Assembly: GCA_021647505.1 (NCBI GenBank)
Contig: JAKIUN010000032.1
Location: forward strand, 1-40,205
Direction: 5' to 3'
Length of the DNA stretch: 40,205 nucleotides
Source: Gammaproteobacteria bacterium
GTDB lineage: Bacteria; Pseudomonadota; Gammaproteobacteria; SZUA-152
Part shown: positions 1-7,928 of the stretch, in pieces
How the letters are laid out: each line of letters begins with the position of its first letter
Position numbering within the stretch: the stretch's first letter is position 1
Notes under the pieces: model-generated
Databases searched by the model: none
The model's input: only the letters and a program-made list of their open reading frames with translations
Told to the model about the DNA's origin: nothing
Program-made: the position numbers and the translations under genes

Positions 1-225
1 CCAGTACACGGTGTAAGCCCGGGCTCCACTCACTCCACGCCAGCTCAGTGCATTCATCCGTGTGCCAGTCGCCACAGTTACGCTTTGCGGCACCGTGCCT
101 GCGCCCGGATCGGTCGCGTCCAGACTGTCGTCACCGCCACAGGCGCTGAGCAAGGCGAGGGCCGCGAATACTAGGAAATATCGATAGCGGGGGAAACGGG
201 AAGGAAGGAGAGGACTCAAGAACAT
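1..225 (-). CDS. Lipoprotein with an apparent fibronectin type III-like start (C-terminus outside window)
   Basis: Only the first 75 residues are present; the gene runs off the left edge. The N-terminus has an arginine-rich start, a hydrophobic stretch and the lipobox LLSAC, followed by GGDD, so the mature protein should be a lipid-anchored envelope protein. After a short Asp/Gly-rich linker comes a segment with ALSW, a Gly-rich turn and AYTVYW. This spacing is typical of the first strands of a fibronectin type III domain, although too little is visible to be sure. The start is the ATG whose complement lies at 223-225. The gene is divergent from the large cytochrome-like gene at 909. Function unknown. 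Confidence 0.7.
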   Translation of the reverse strand, partial: MFLSPLLPSRFPRYRYFLVFAALALLSACGGDDSLDATDPGAGTVPQSVTVATGTRMNALSWRGVSGARAYTVYW

Positions 226-908
226 GATAGCGGCCTTGCTTTAAATACGTTTGACAGCCCAAAAACCAGTGGCTGATGCAGTTTGACTTACTTCTTCATC
301 GGATTCGGAGAGACATGACCGATGCGGTTCGCTATCGCTCACCAGCATCCTACGTAAACGTATGGATCACCAACGCCATGTTAAGTTAAGCCTGATGTCC
401 TGCTTATTGTAGGTTGGTGGTGAGCCTGCGAACCCCAACGAAACCAACAATGTTGGGGTTCCTACGTCACCGCCAACCTACAAAACAGTCATCATTTTGT
501 TAACTTAATGGCATTGCATGGAGCACCCTTTCTCTAACCCCCTAAGTCTTTGATGGGCATGACGCCATCGCTTAGGGCACTGCTACCCGGAGGGAAATGC
601 TAGCGTATTCATGCCTAGGAATAAACAAAGAAGCAGTCCAGATTAGTGTGACATATTACCCTGCCGTTCTGATAAGGGGTGGAACCCATGCCATCCCCTG
701 TCGAATCCAGCCAAAAGGCCGCCAATACAATAGGCGTGATTACTGATAGGGGTAGGGTGCCTGAATTGGCTAGAATACCCGCTTTGTGACTCCGGTCTCG
801 GCAGGCTGTGGGCCACTGCGATATTAATAATCTACGGTCGGCGTGCTGTTTGCGCACAAGTTCAAGAAAGACAGCAACGGCAAATCCGGCAATTGGTGAG
901 AATGCATT
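226..908. other. Intergenic stretch with one MITE-like palindrome and little else
   Basis: This 683-bp region separates two divergent genes. It holds the palindromic element at 372-515. Just before the gene at 909, the plus strand has a short open stretch ending in the TGA at 896-898 (last residues KSGNW) that could be the 3' end of a lost gene, but it is too short to assign. I see no convincing RNA gene or promoter here. An 80-codon open frame on the minus strand (615-857) has no recognisable features. Confidence 0.5.
372..515. repeat. Imperfect palindrome of about 144 bp, MITE-like
   Basis: The two halves are near reverse complements over their whole length. The outer arms (AACGCCAT and TTAAGTTAA on the left; TTAACTTAATGGCATT on the right) and the inner arms (TTGTAGGTTGG on the left; CCAACCTACAA on the right) pair around a small centre. 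No protein is encoded. Small non-autonomous elements or large REP-like units of gammaproteobacteria have this shape. The right arm's 16-base word CTACAAAACAGTCATC (478-493) occurs again at 13713-13728, where the rest of the element is not recognisable. Confidence 0.65.
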
Positions 909-3632
909 ATGGACAAAACAACCCGCAGGTTAATTCAAGGCACGGCCATGGCCGGCGTGCTGCTACTGACGGCCTGCGAGGAGACACCGCCGGAGCAGTT
1001 GGTCGAGGACTTCGGCATTGCCTATATCAAACGCCCCATCGTCACCGAGATCGACCAGGACACCAATGAGGTGGTATTGGCGGAGACGGATATCAGCGAG
1101 GTGCTGGGGTTCACCGAGGGCGGCGATATCTGGTACCGTGATCGCGCCTCACCTTCGGCCAACGAACGCAACATCACCTTCTGTCTGACCCAGGGCCTGG
1201 GTGACGTGCGCGATCTGGAGACGTCCTACGATGGCAGTAAGATTATTTTCTCCCTGCGTCTGCCGGATCCTGATCCCGATGACGACATCGAGCCCACCTG
1301 GGACATTTACGAATACGATACCACCACCGGTGCCTGTCCACAGCGCATTATCCGCTCGAACATCTCTGCCGATGACGGCGATGACCTGGCCCCACACTAC
1401 CTGCCGGACGGCCGCATCGTCTTCACCTCCACGCGCCAGAAAGGCTCCGGCATCGTGCTCAGCAAGGAAGGCAAGAGCCGCTTTCGCGCCCTCGACGAAA
1501 ACCTGAACGAACACGCGCCACAGCTGCACGTAATAAGTGCCAGCGGCACCGATATCCAGCAAATCAGCTTCAATCAGAGCCACGATCTCGATCCCACGGT
1601 ACTCAGCACGGGCGAGATTCTCTTTACCCGCTGGGATCGCATGGGCAATCACGACACCATGAGTCTGTACAGTATCCGTCCCGATGGCACTGAGCTGAAG
1701 ATGGTCTATGGCATGCACGACGACAGCGCCGATGATGTACAGTTTCTCAGCCCACGCCAGTTGGAAGACGGCCGGGTTCTCACCATGCTCAAATCCGCCG
1801 AAGGCTCGGCAGGCCGGGGCAGCGGCGCACCTGCGTTCATCGATATCGCCAACTATGTCGACAATACTCAGCCCGTCTGGCCCCAGCAGGGCGTGCTGAG
1901 CGGCCCCGCGCAGACCTCGGTAGTGGATCTCGACGTGCGCACCGACGCCGGCATCTCCGCCAATGGCCGCTTCCGCAGTATCTACCCCCTGTGGGACGGC
2001 ACCAACCGTGCCTTGGTGAGCTGGAGCCAGTGCCGCCGGGTGGTTGTCGAGGACAATGAAACACGCATCCTGCCTTGTCTGGACGACATCTCTGCCGATA
2101 CCATCGAGGCTTTCCCCATCTACGCTATCTACATCTACGACCTCGACCGGCAGACTCAACTGCCCGTGGTATTACCCGAAGAAGGCTGGATCATCGAGGA
2201 ACCCGTGGTCACCGCACCGCGCCGCAAACCGGTCATCCTCTACGACAGAGTTGCGGGCTTTGAGCTGGATCAGAATCTTGCTGAGGAAGACGTCGGCCTG
2301 CTGCACATCCGCAGTGTCTACGACTTCGACGGCCGCTTTAACAGGCTTGGCAGCGGTAACGCCACGATCACCAGCCTCGGGCAACTGGCCGACCCCACCC
2401 GAGTCACGGCCGATGAGCGCCGGGCACGCTTCCTGCGTATCGTCAAGTCCGTACCCATCCCCGACCGTGACGCGCTGAATTTCGACCGTAGCGCCTTCGG
2501 TGCCGCAGGCCGGCAGAGGATGCGCGAGATCATCGGTTATGCGCCCATCCAGCCCGACGGCTCGGTGCTGGTCAAGGTGCCTGCCAACGTGCCCTTCGCC
2601 ATCAGCGTGGTGGACAAGGACGGCCGTCGCATCGGCGGCCGTCACCAGAACTGGCTGCAACTGCGCGCCGGCGAGACCCTCACCTGCAACGGCTGCCATA
2701 GCCACAATCCCAGTGACGGCTCGGCGCCGCTGCCCCATGGCGCCGCCGACGCACCCGACCCGGTGAACCGTGGCGCGGCTACAGAGGAACCCTTTCCCGG
2801 CACCCATGCCAACCTGATAGCAAGAATGGGTGAAACCATGGCGCAGGCTCGCATCCGCCTGCTCTGTGGTGACTTCAATACTCTGACGCTCTGTCGGCAG
2901 CTCAGTCCTTCGGTCAATCTGCAATCCGTCGATGAATGGTGGATCGACCCAACGACCATTCCCGCACCGGCCATTGATCTGCGCTACGACGACCCGGAAC
3001 TCGTCTACTTCGGCACCAATGCGCCCGCCAAGTCCGCCTGCCAGGATAACTGGGACGCCAACTGCCGTACCATCATCAACTACGAAACCCACATCCATCC
3101 CCTGTGGGGCCAGGCCAGGCCGGTCGTGGATGCCAACGACGTGGTGATTGGCGACCGCACCTGCACCAACTGCCACAACAACGTGGCTATCGACAGCGCA
3201 TTCCGGGTACCGGCGTCCCAGCTGGATCTCAGCGATGGCCCCTTGGATATCGATGAGGATCACTTCAAGTCCTACCGCGAGCTGTTGTTTCCTGATGATC
3301 AGCAGGTTCTCAACAGCAATGGCATGCTGGAGGACGAAACACAGCAAGTCCCACGGCTCGATGAGAATGGCGATCAGTTGTTTCAGGACATCATCGACGC
3401 CGATGGTGTGGTAACCGGTCGTATCCCACTGTTCGATCTGGCGCCGATACCCGTCGAGAGCCGGGCCATGCGTGCCTTCGGATCCCGCGGAGGCACCTTC
3501 ATGGGCAAGTTCCTCGACCCCACGGATGATCACTTCGGCTACCTCAGCGCTACCGAGCTGCGCCTGATCGCCGAGTGGCTGGATATTGGTGCGCAGTATT
3601 ACAACAACCCGTTTGATGCGCCGCTGAATTGA
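909..3632 (+). CDS. Di-heme lipoprotein related to the hydrazine synthase alpha subunit (HzsA-like, PD40 propeller)
   Basis: A 907-residue exported protein. The N-terminus is a lipoprotein signal (hydrophobic run ending LLLTAC, then EE), so it should be anchored in the envelope. Residues of about 60-480 contain repeated segments such as PHYLPDGRIVFTS and LSTGEILFTRWD, typical of PD40/TolB-like beta-propeller blades. Two CxxCH heme c motifs follow, at C593-C596-H597 and C752-C755-H756. This order, propeller then two c-type hemes, matches proteins annotated as HzsA-related, named after the hydrazine synthase alpha subunit of anammox bacteria. No beta/gamma-type hydrazine synthase genes are nearby, so hydrazine synthesis is not implied; a periplasmic redox or binding role is more likely. 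The ATG has a weak GGTGAG upstream. Long antisense frames inside it are shadows. Confidence 0.75.
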   Translation: MDKTTRRLIQGTAMAGVLLLTACEETPPEQLVEDFGIAYIKRPIVTEIDQDTNEVVLAETDISEVLGFTEGGDIWYRDRASPSANERNITFCLTQGLGDVRDLETSYDGSKIIFSLRLPDPDPDDDIEPTWDIYEYDTTTGACPQRIIRSNISADDGDDLAPHYLPDGRIVFTSTRQKGSGIVLSKEGKSRFRALDENLNEHAPQLHVISASGTDIQQISFNQSHDLDPTVLSTGEILFTRWDRMGNHDTMSLYSIRPDGTELKMVYGMHDDSADDVQFLSPRQLEDGRVLTMLKSAEGSAGRGSGAPAFIDIANYVDNTQPVWPQQGVLSGPAQTSVVDLDVRTDAGISANGRFRSIYPLWDGTNRALVSWSQCRRVVVEDNETRILPCLDDISADTIEAFPIYAIYIYDLDRQTQLPVVLPEEGWIIEEPVVTAPRRKPVILYDRVAGFELDQNLAEEDVGLLHIRSVYDFDGRFNRLGSGNATITSLGQLADPTRVTADERRARFLRIVKSVPIPDRDALNFDRSAFGAAGRQRMREIIGYAPIQPDGSVLVKVPANVPFAISVVDKDGRRIGGRHQNWLQLRAGETLTCNGCHSHNPSDGSAPLPHGAADAPDPVNRGAATEEPFPGTHANLIARMGETMAQARIRLLCGDFNTLTLCRQLSPSVNLQSVDEWWIDPTTIPAPAIDLRYDDPELVYFGTNAPAKSACQDNWDANCRTIINYETHIHPLWGQARPVVDANDVVIGDRTCTNCHNNVAIDSAFRVPASQLDLSDGPLDIDEDHFKSYRELLFPDDQQVLNSNGMLEDETQQVPRLDENGDQLFQDIIDADGVVTGRIPLFDLAPIPVESRAMRAFGSRGGTFMGKFLDPTDDHFGYLSATELRLIAEWLDIGAQYYNNPFDAPLN

Positions 3633-3854
3633 CCCACGGCGCAAAAAAAGGGCTTAACCGCACTGGCCGTATGGTGCTGGAATCGCTAAGATGAGCGCCG
3701 CTATCAGTACAACCCAATTGCCGTTATGACAGGGCAGTGCCTGAGCAATCTCGCGCCCCCGCCCGGTACGGCGGCCAATAACTCTGTTCGCGGTCGCGCG
3801 CGCTGCCCCGGGCGAAACATCAATAAAGCCAACAACGAGCCGCTGTAAGCATTC

Positions 3855-4619
3855 GTGACCGCCCATACTCAACAAGCCATCTCCACCCTGCCGTGGATCG
3901 CGATGCTCATGCTGTTGCTGGCGAGCGCCTCCGCGCAGGCAACAGAGGAATACGCCCTGCTGCAAGTGGCCGACCCCTTTATTGAGCTGCACACCGGCCC
4001 CGGCGTTGGCTACCCGGTGTTTCATGTGGTGGATCGTGATGACTTTATCGAAATACTGAAGCGCAAGACCGACTGGTTCAAGGTGCGTACCCCCGACGGC
4101 AAGCGCGGCTGGGTGGCGCGCGCGCAACTGGAGAAGACATTGACCTCGGACGGAGAAAACACCCACCTGCAAGAACCTGCCCTGGGCGACTTCAGCCAGC
4201 GCCGCTGGGAATTCGGCCTGCTCGGCGGGGTGTTCAATAATGCCCCGCAGATCAGTCTCTACGGTGGCTATGCCTTCAATGCCAATCTCTCCGCCGAGCT
4301 GAGTGGTTCACAGGTGCTGGGTGACTATTTCTCCAGCTATCTGTTCAACGTAAACCTGCTTTCCCAGCCCTTCCCGCGCTGGCGGGTTTCGCCCTTTTTC
4401 AGCCTCGGCGGCGGTTACCTCTCCACCCGGCCACGCACCACCCTGGTGCTATCCGAGGATCGCAACGATTTTACCGCTCATGTGGGCCTGGGCCTGCGCA
4501 CCTGGCTGTCGCGCCGTTTCGTACTGCGCGCAGAGTTCAACCGCTATGTCACTTTTTCCAGTGATGACAACAACGAGGAATTCAAGGAATGGAAGGCAGG
4601 CTTCGCATTCTTCTTCTAA
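3855..4619 (+). CDS. Exported SH3b-domain protein with C-terminal outer-membrane beta-barrel
   Basis: A 254-residue protein starting at GTG; the only other good in-frame start (ATG at 3903) lacks a ribosome site and would shorten the signal peptide. Residues 14-29 form the hydrophobic core and the AQA cleavage site. Residues of about 33-95 are a bacterial SH3 domain: HTGPGVGYPVFHVV, then WFKVRTPDGKRGWVA. Such domains usually bind peptidoglycan or peptides. From about residue 115 the sequence alternates aromatic and polar residues in amphipathic strands (SLYGGYAFN, FSLGGGYLS) and ends FAFFF, the terminal aromatic signature of an outer-membrane barrel. It is the first gene of the operon to 13049 and overlaps the next gene by 31 bp. 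It may link the outer membrane to peptidoglycan (inference). Confidence 0.75.
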   Translation: MTAHTQQAISTLPWIAMLMLLLASASAQATEEYALLQVADPFIELHTGPGVGYPVFHVVDRDDFIEILKRKTDWFKVRTPDGKRGWVARAQLEKTLTSDGENTHLQEPALGDFSQRRWEFGLLGGVFNNAPQISLYGGYAFNANLSAELSGSQVLGDYFSSYLFNVNLLSQPFPRWRVSPFFSLGGGYLSTRPRTTLVLSEDRNDFTAHVGLGLRTWLSRRFVLRAEFNRYVTFSSDDNNEEFKEWKAGFAFFF

Positions 4620-5248
4620 GCGCCCTGTGCATACCCTGCCTGTGGAACGCAACGGCCCTGGCGGCCGAAGACGGCACCGGTCAGGTCGCCGGGCAGCAGG
4701 TCATCCAGCCGCAGATTGATCGACGTGAGGTCGGTATCGACGAGATCGATAGCGAGGACTTCGAGGTCAGCGTGTTCGGCGGTCTGCTCAGCACCGAGGA
4801 CTTCGGCGCCAATGCGGTGATAGGCGCACGCGTGGCCTATCATGTCACCGAGGGCATCTTTTTCGAGGCCACCTACGGCCGCTCGACCACCACCGAAACC
4901 AGCTACGAACGCCTCAGTGGCGGCGCACCACTGCTGACCGACGAGGAACGCATCCTCAGTTATTACAACGTCTCGCTGGGTTACAATCTGCTGCCCGGCG
5001 AGACCTTCGTCAGCCGCAACTGGGCCTTTCGCTCGGCGTTGTATGTAATCGGCGGCGTCGGTTCGACCAGCTTCGCCGGTGACGACCGCTTCACCATCAA
5101 CTTTGGCGCCGGATACCGCTTCCTCGCCACCGACTGGCTGGCCATCCATCTCGACATGCGCGACCACATCTTCGAGATCGATCTGCTGGGCGACAACAAG
5201 ACCACACACAATCTTGAGATCACGACCGGCCTGAGTATCTTTTTCTAG
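4589..5248 (+). CDS. Outer-membrane beta-barrel protein
   Basis: A 219-residue protein. An N-terminal signal peptide (RILLLSALCIPCLWNATALA) is followed by a short acidic linker (residues of about 27-60) and then a beta-barrel of roughly eight predicted strands, with aromatic-polar alternation such as FFEATYGRS, YYNVSLGYNL and FGAGYRFLA, ending in LSIFF. It resembles the outer-membrane beta-barrel domain family often found next to TPR and TonB/ExbBD genes. The start lies inside the previous gene, 31 bp before its stop, suggesting translational coupling. Its precise role is unknown; as a paralogue-like partner of the preceding barrel it may form part of the same outer-membrane assembly. Confidence 0.75.
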   Translation: MEGRLRILLLSALCIPCLWNATALAAEDGTGQVAGQQVIQPQIDRREVGIDEIDSEDFEVSVFGGLLSTEDFGANAVIGARVAYHVTEGIFFEATYGRSTTTETSYERLSGGAPLLTDEERILSYYNVSLGYNLLPGETFVSRNWAFRSALYVIGGVGSTSFAGDDRFTINFGAGYRFLATDWLAIHLDMRDHIFEIDLLGDNKTTHNLEITTGLSIFF

Positions 5249-5278
5249 CCCTGTCTCGAAGCAAAATGAGGTAACCCG

Positions 5279-5782
5279 ATGAACATGCTGAACCGAATCA
5301 TTCCGACCCTGATCCTGCTGCTGAGCCTGTTGACGGCCGGCAGTGCCCTGGCTCTGGACGTTGGTGGCGCCGCGCCCGACTTCACCCTGAAGAGCCGCAG
5401 CGGTGAAAATATCAAGCTGAGCGAATTGCGCGGCGAAGTGGTGATGGTCAACTTCTGGGCCTCCTGGTGTGCTCCCTGCCGGCAAGAGATGCCTCTCTTG
5501 GAAGAGCTTCACGAGCGCTACAGCGACCTCGGCTTCACCCTGCTGGGCGTCAACGTAGAAGAAGACTCCAGCGCCGCGCTGGATATGCTCAAGGAAATCC
5601 CGGTCACCTTCCCGGTGCTGTTCGATGACCGCAACACGGTGAGCAAACTCTACAATGTGATAGCCATGCCCACCACGGTGATCCTCGACCGTGACGGCAC
5701 CGTGCGCTATGTGCACAAGGGTTTCTTGCCCGGTTACGAAGACAAATACCGCCAACAGATCAAGGAGCTGATCCGCGAATGA
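5279..5782 (+). CDS. TlpA/ResA-type periplasmic thioredoxin
   Basis: A 167-residue exported thiol-disulfide protein. A signal peptide (LILLLSLLTAGSALA) is followed by a thioredoxin-like fold: APDFTLKSRSGENIKLSEL, the active site W63-C64-A-P-C67, the glycine-valine strand LLGVNV, and the cis-proline loop AMPTT. Family members reduce periplasmic disulfides, for example in apocytochromes or copper proteins. The ribosome site GAGG lies 8-9 bases upstream. Its stop overlaps the next start (ATGA), so it is co-translated with the Cys-containing DUF4266 lipoprotein; that protein's C-terminal CGC motif is an obvious candidate substrate (inference). Confidence 0.9.
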   Translation: MNMLNRIIPTLILLLSLLTAGSALALDVGGAAPDFTLKSRSGENIKLSELRGEVVMVNFWASWCAPCRQEMPLLEELHERYSDLGFTLLGVNVEEDSSAALDMLKEIPVTFPVLFDDRNTVSKLYNVIAMPTTVILDRDGTVRYVHKGFLPGYEDKYRQQIKELIRE

Positions 5783-6024
5783 GACATGCACTGCGCCCCT
5801 CTCTCTGTCGCGCGTTGCTGCTCGCGCTGGCCGCCGGAATACTGGCGGGTTGCAGTGGCATCGAGCCGTGGGTCAAGCCCTATGAGCGCGCCAATCTGGC
5901 CGACCCCATCATGAGCTTTTCGCGCGACCCGGTGGCCGACAGCTACGTCAATCATGTCTATGAGGCACGCGAAGGTGCGCGTGGCGCCGAAGGAGGGGGT
6001 GGCGGTGGCTGCGGCTGCAACTGA
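5779..6024 (+). CDS. DUF4266 lipoprotein with a Gly6-Cys-Gly-Cys-Asn tail
   Basis: An 81-residue lipoprotein. The signal peptide ends in the lipobox LAGC (C25), followed by the conserved DUF4266 segment PWVKPYERANLADPIM and a region with YVNHVYEAREGARG. The protein ends in six glycines then C78-G-C80-N81. The family is small, uncharacterised and usually sits beside a DUF3570 gene, as here. The exposed C-terminal cysteine pair could bind a metal, be oxidised to a disulfide, or be modified; none of this is shown by the sequence. ATGA overlap with the thioredoxin gene and a 20-bp overlap with the next gene show tight coupling. Confidence 0.88.
   Translation: MRHALRPSLCRALLLALAAGILAGCSGIEPWVKPYERANLADPIMSFSRDPVADSYVNHVYEAREGARGAEGGGGGGCGCN
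5987..6007 (+). promoter_or_regulatory. Ribosome site AAGGAGG that selects a GTG start for the DUF3570 gene
   Basis: AAGGAGG at 5990-5996 lies 8 bases before GTG 6005-6007, inside the glycine codons of the DUF4266 gene. The upstream in-frame ATG (5954) has no comparable site and would add 17 residues before the signal peptide. The poly-glycine tail of DUF4266 therefore doubles as the ribosome site of the next gene. Confidence 0.7.
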
Positions 6025-7180
6025 TACCCGCAACGGTTTTCGTTGGGGCCTGCTGCTGGCGGGTGTGCTGGGCTTTTGTCTGCCGCTGACGGCGGCGGTG
6101 CTGCCGGAAGACCGCGCCGACGCCCTTTACCACGCCTATTCCGGCGGCGGCCTGGACGTCAGCGGCCCCTCCCTGCTAGCGCGCAAACAGCTGGGCAAGT
6201 ACACCTCGCTGTTCGGTAACTATTATGTGGACTCCATCTCCAGCGCCTCCATCGACGTGGTGACCTCCGCCAGTCCGTACACCGAATATCGCGAAGAAAA
6301 GACCGTGGGCGGCGACTTTTTGTATGAAAAGACCCTGTTCAATCTCTCCATGACCAACAGTGAAGAAAGTGACTTCAGCGCCAACTCGGCCGCCTTCGGC
6401 ATCAGTCACTCTCTGTTTGGCGACCTAACCACCGTCAGCTTGGGCTATGGCCAGGGCTGGGACACCATCCGCCGACGTGCCGACAAAGCCGGCAACCTCG
6501 ACCCTAACTTTGAAAAGAAGGCCGATCGCCAACGCTTTCGTTTGGGTTTGTCACAGGTATTGAGCAAGAATTCACTCATTGACCTCAATTACGAACTGGT
6601 CACCGATGAGGGCTATCTCAACAACCCCTACCGCTCGGTGCGCTATCGCGATGGCAGCGGCGGTTATCAACGCCAGACGGAGCAGTACCCCAATACCCGC
6701 ACCAGCCACGCCCTGGGTCTCAAGGCACTGTACTATCTGCCCTATCGCGCCGCCGTGCACGGTGAGATACGTGGCTTTATCGATACCTGGGGCATCGATG
6801 CCATGATTGGTGAAGTCGGCTACATCCATCCGTTGGGCAAGGCCTGGATCCTGGAGGCCAGCTACCGCTATTACACCCAGAGCCACGCCAATTTCTACAG
6901 CGACTTGTTCCCACATCAGGATGCGCAGAATTATCTCGCCCGCGACAAGGAACTGAGCACTTATTACACCCACGGTCTCGGTCTCGGCGCCAGCTATCAC
7001 TTTGCACGGCAGGGCTGGGGCTTCATCGATAAGGGTAGCCTGAACGTCAAATACAACTACATGCAGTTCAACTATCAGGACTTCCGTGATCTGCGTGCGG
7101 AAGGGCTCACTCCGGGTACCGAACCCCTGTACAGTTTCTCCGCCTACGTCCTGCGCCTATTCGTCTCGATCTGGTATTGA
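6005..7180 (+). CDS. DUF3570 family outer-membrane beta-barrel protein
   Basis: About 391 residues from the GTG chosen by its ribosome site. The N-terminus has a signal peptide (GFRWGLLLAGVLGFCLPLTAA). The mature part begins with the DUF3570 hallmark YHAYSGGGLDVSGPSLLARK and continues as many amphipathic strands with paired acidic and aromatic residues (FGNYYVDSISSASIDVVTSASPY, VSLGYGQGWD). It ends LRLFVSIWY, with a terminal aromatic as in outer-membrane barrels. The family is uncharacterised; it almost always follows DUF4266 and often a thioredoxin, as here, so the three probably form one outer-membrane redox or transport unit (inference). An upstream ATG at 5954 is a less likely start. Confidence 0.85.
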   Translation: MAAAATDTRNGFRWGLLLAGVLGFCLPLTAAVLPEDRADALYHAYSGGGLDVSGPSLLARKQLGKYTSLFGNYYVDSISSASIDVVTSASPYTEYREEKTVGGDFLYEKTLFNLSMTNSEESDFSANSAAFGISHSLFGDLTTVSLGYGQGWDTIRRRADKAGNLDPNFEKKADRQRFRLGLSQVLSKNSLIDLNYELVTDEGYLNNPYRSVRYRDGSGGYQRQTEQYPNTRTSHALGLKALYYLPYRAAVHGEIRGFIDTWGIDAMIGEVGYIHPLGKAWILEASYRYYTQSHANFYSDLFPHQDAQNYLARDKELSTYYTHGLGLGASYHFARQGWGFIDKGSLNVKYNYMQFNYQDFRDLRAEGLTPGTEPLYSFSAYVLRLFVSIWY

Positions 7181-7195
7181 GCCAAGGAATCCACC

Positions 7196-7912
7196 ATGTC
7201 TATCACGCACTACACTCAAATCTCCCCGGCACGCCTGCGACGGGGCCTGAGCCGCCTCACACTGGCGGCGGCCTTGTTGATGCTGTCCATTATTGGCCTG
7301 CCGGCCATCGCCACTAGTGCACCCATCGGAGCCGGCACCGACAGTGCACCGACACAGACCCCAGCCACCGATACAACGGCAATTAGCACCTCATCAGAGC
7401 CTGCCCCGACAGCGACAGAGACCGCACCCGCTCAGACCACCCAGCCCGCCCCCGCAGTAGAAAAGAAACGCAGCCTCGATGCCCGCGTGCAGGATCTGAA
7501 AAAACAGGCCAAGGCCCTTAACCGCGACTTATTCATCCTCGAAGAGGAACTGCTGTTCCCCTCCAACACTCAACTGGCGGTATTTCTCTCCATCGACGTG
7601 GGCAGCTACTTCCGTCTCGATTCGGTGCAACTGAAAATCGATGACAAAGAGGTCGCCAACCACCTTTACACCAGACGCGAACTGGACGCCCTGCAACGCG
7701 GCGGTGTACAGCGTCTGTGGCTGGGTAACGTCAAAAGCGGCGAGCATGAACTCATCGCCACCTTCACCGGCCCCGGCCCCAATAACCGCGACTACCGCCG
7801 CGCCACCACGGTCAAATTCAAGAAAGGGGCGGCCGCCAAGTTCATGGAGCTGAAGATCCGCGACGTCACCGCCAAACTGCAACCGGAATTCGTCGTCCGG
7901 GAATGGGAATAG
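7196..7912 (+). CDS. Periplasmic protein of unknown function, Thr/Pro/Ala-rich linker and beta-rich C-terminus
   Basis: A 238-residue protein. A signal peptide or anchor (LTLAAALLMLSIIGLPAIATSA) is followed by a low-complexity Ala/Pro/Thr/Ser linker (residues of about 45-90), a short coiled-coil-like stretch (LDARVQDLKKQAKALNRDLFILEEELL) and a beta-rich domain with VQLKIDDKEVANHLYT and SGEHELIATFTGPGP. The last part resembles a carbohydrate-binding or Ig-like fold in pattern only. I do not recognise a named family. AAGGA lies about 8 bases before the ATG. It sits between the DUF3570 gene and the first TPR gene, with short gaps, so it is in the same transcript. The disordered linker suggests it spans peptidoglycan or tethers a partner. 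Confidence 0.65.
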   Translation: MSITHYTQISPARLRRGLSRLTLAAALLMLSIIGLPAIATSAPIGAGTDSAPTQTPATDTTAISTSSEPAPTATETAPAQTTQPAPAVEKKRSLDARVQDLKKQAKALNRDLFILEEELLFPSNTQLAVFLSIDVGSYFRLDSVQLKIDDKEVANHLYTRRELDALQRGGVQRLWLGNVKSGEHELIATFTGPGPNNRDYRRATTVKFKKGAAAKFMELKIRDVTAKLQPEFVVREWE

Positions 7913-7928
7913 GAATCGGAACAACACC

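Noticed and set aside
615-857. 80-codon minus-strand open frame as a gene
   Set aside because: No ribosome site, unusual composition and no recognisable family or neighbour coupling.
1149-2159. Long minus-strand open frame (336 codons) inside the di-heme lipoprotein gene
   Set aside because: The plus-strand frame has a clear signal, propeller repeats and heme motifs; the antisense frame is a codon-bias shadow without known motifs. The same holds for 2172-3644, 8802-9980 and 11666-12955.
909-3632. A true hydrazine synthase
   Set aside because: No beta/gamma subunits or hydrazine dehydrogenase nearby, and the host looks gammaproteobacterial; only domain similarity is claimed.
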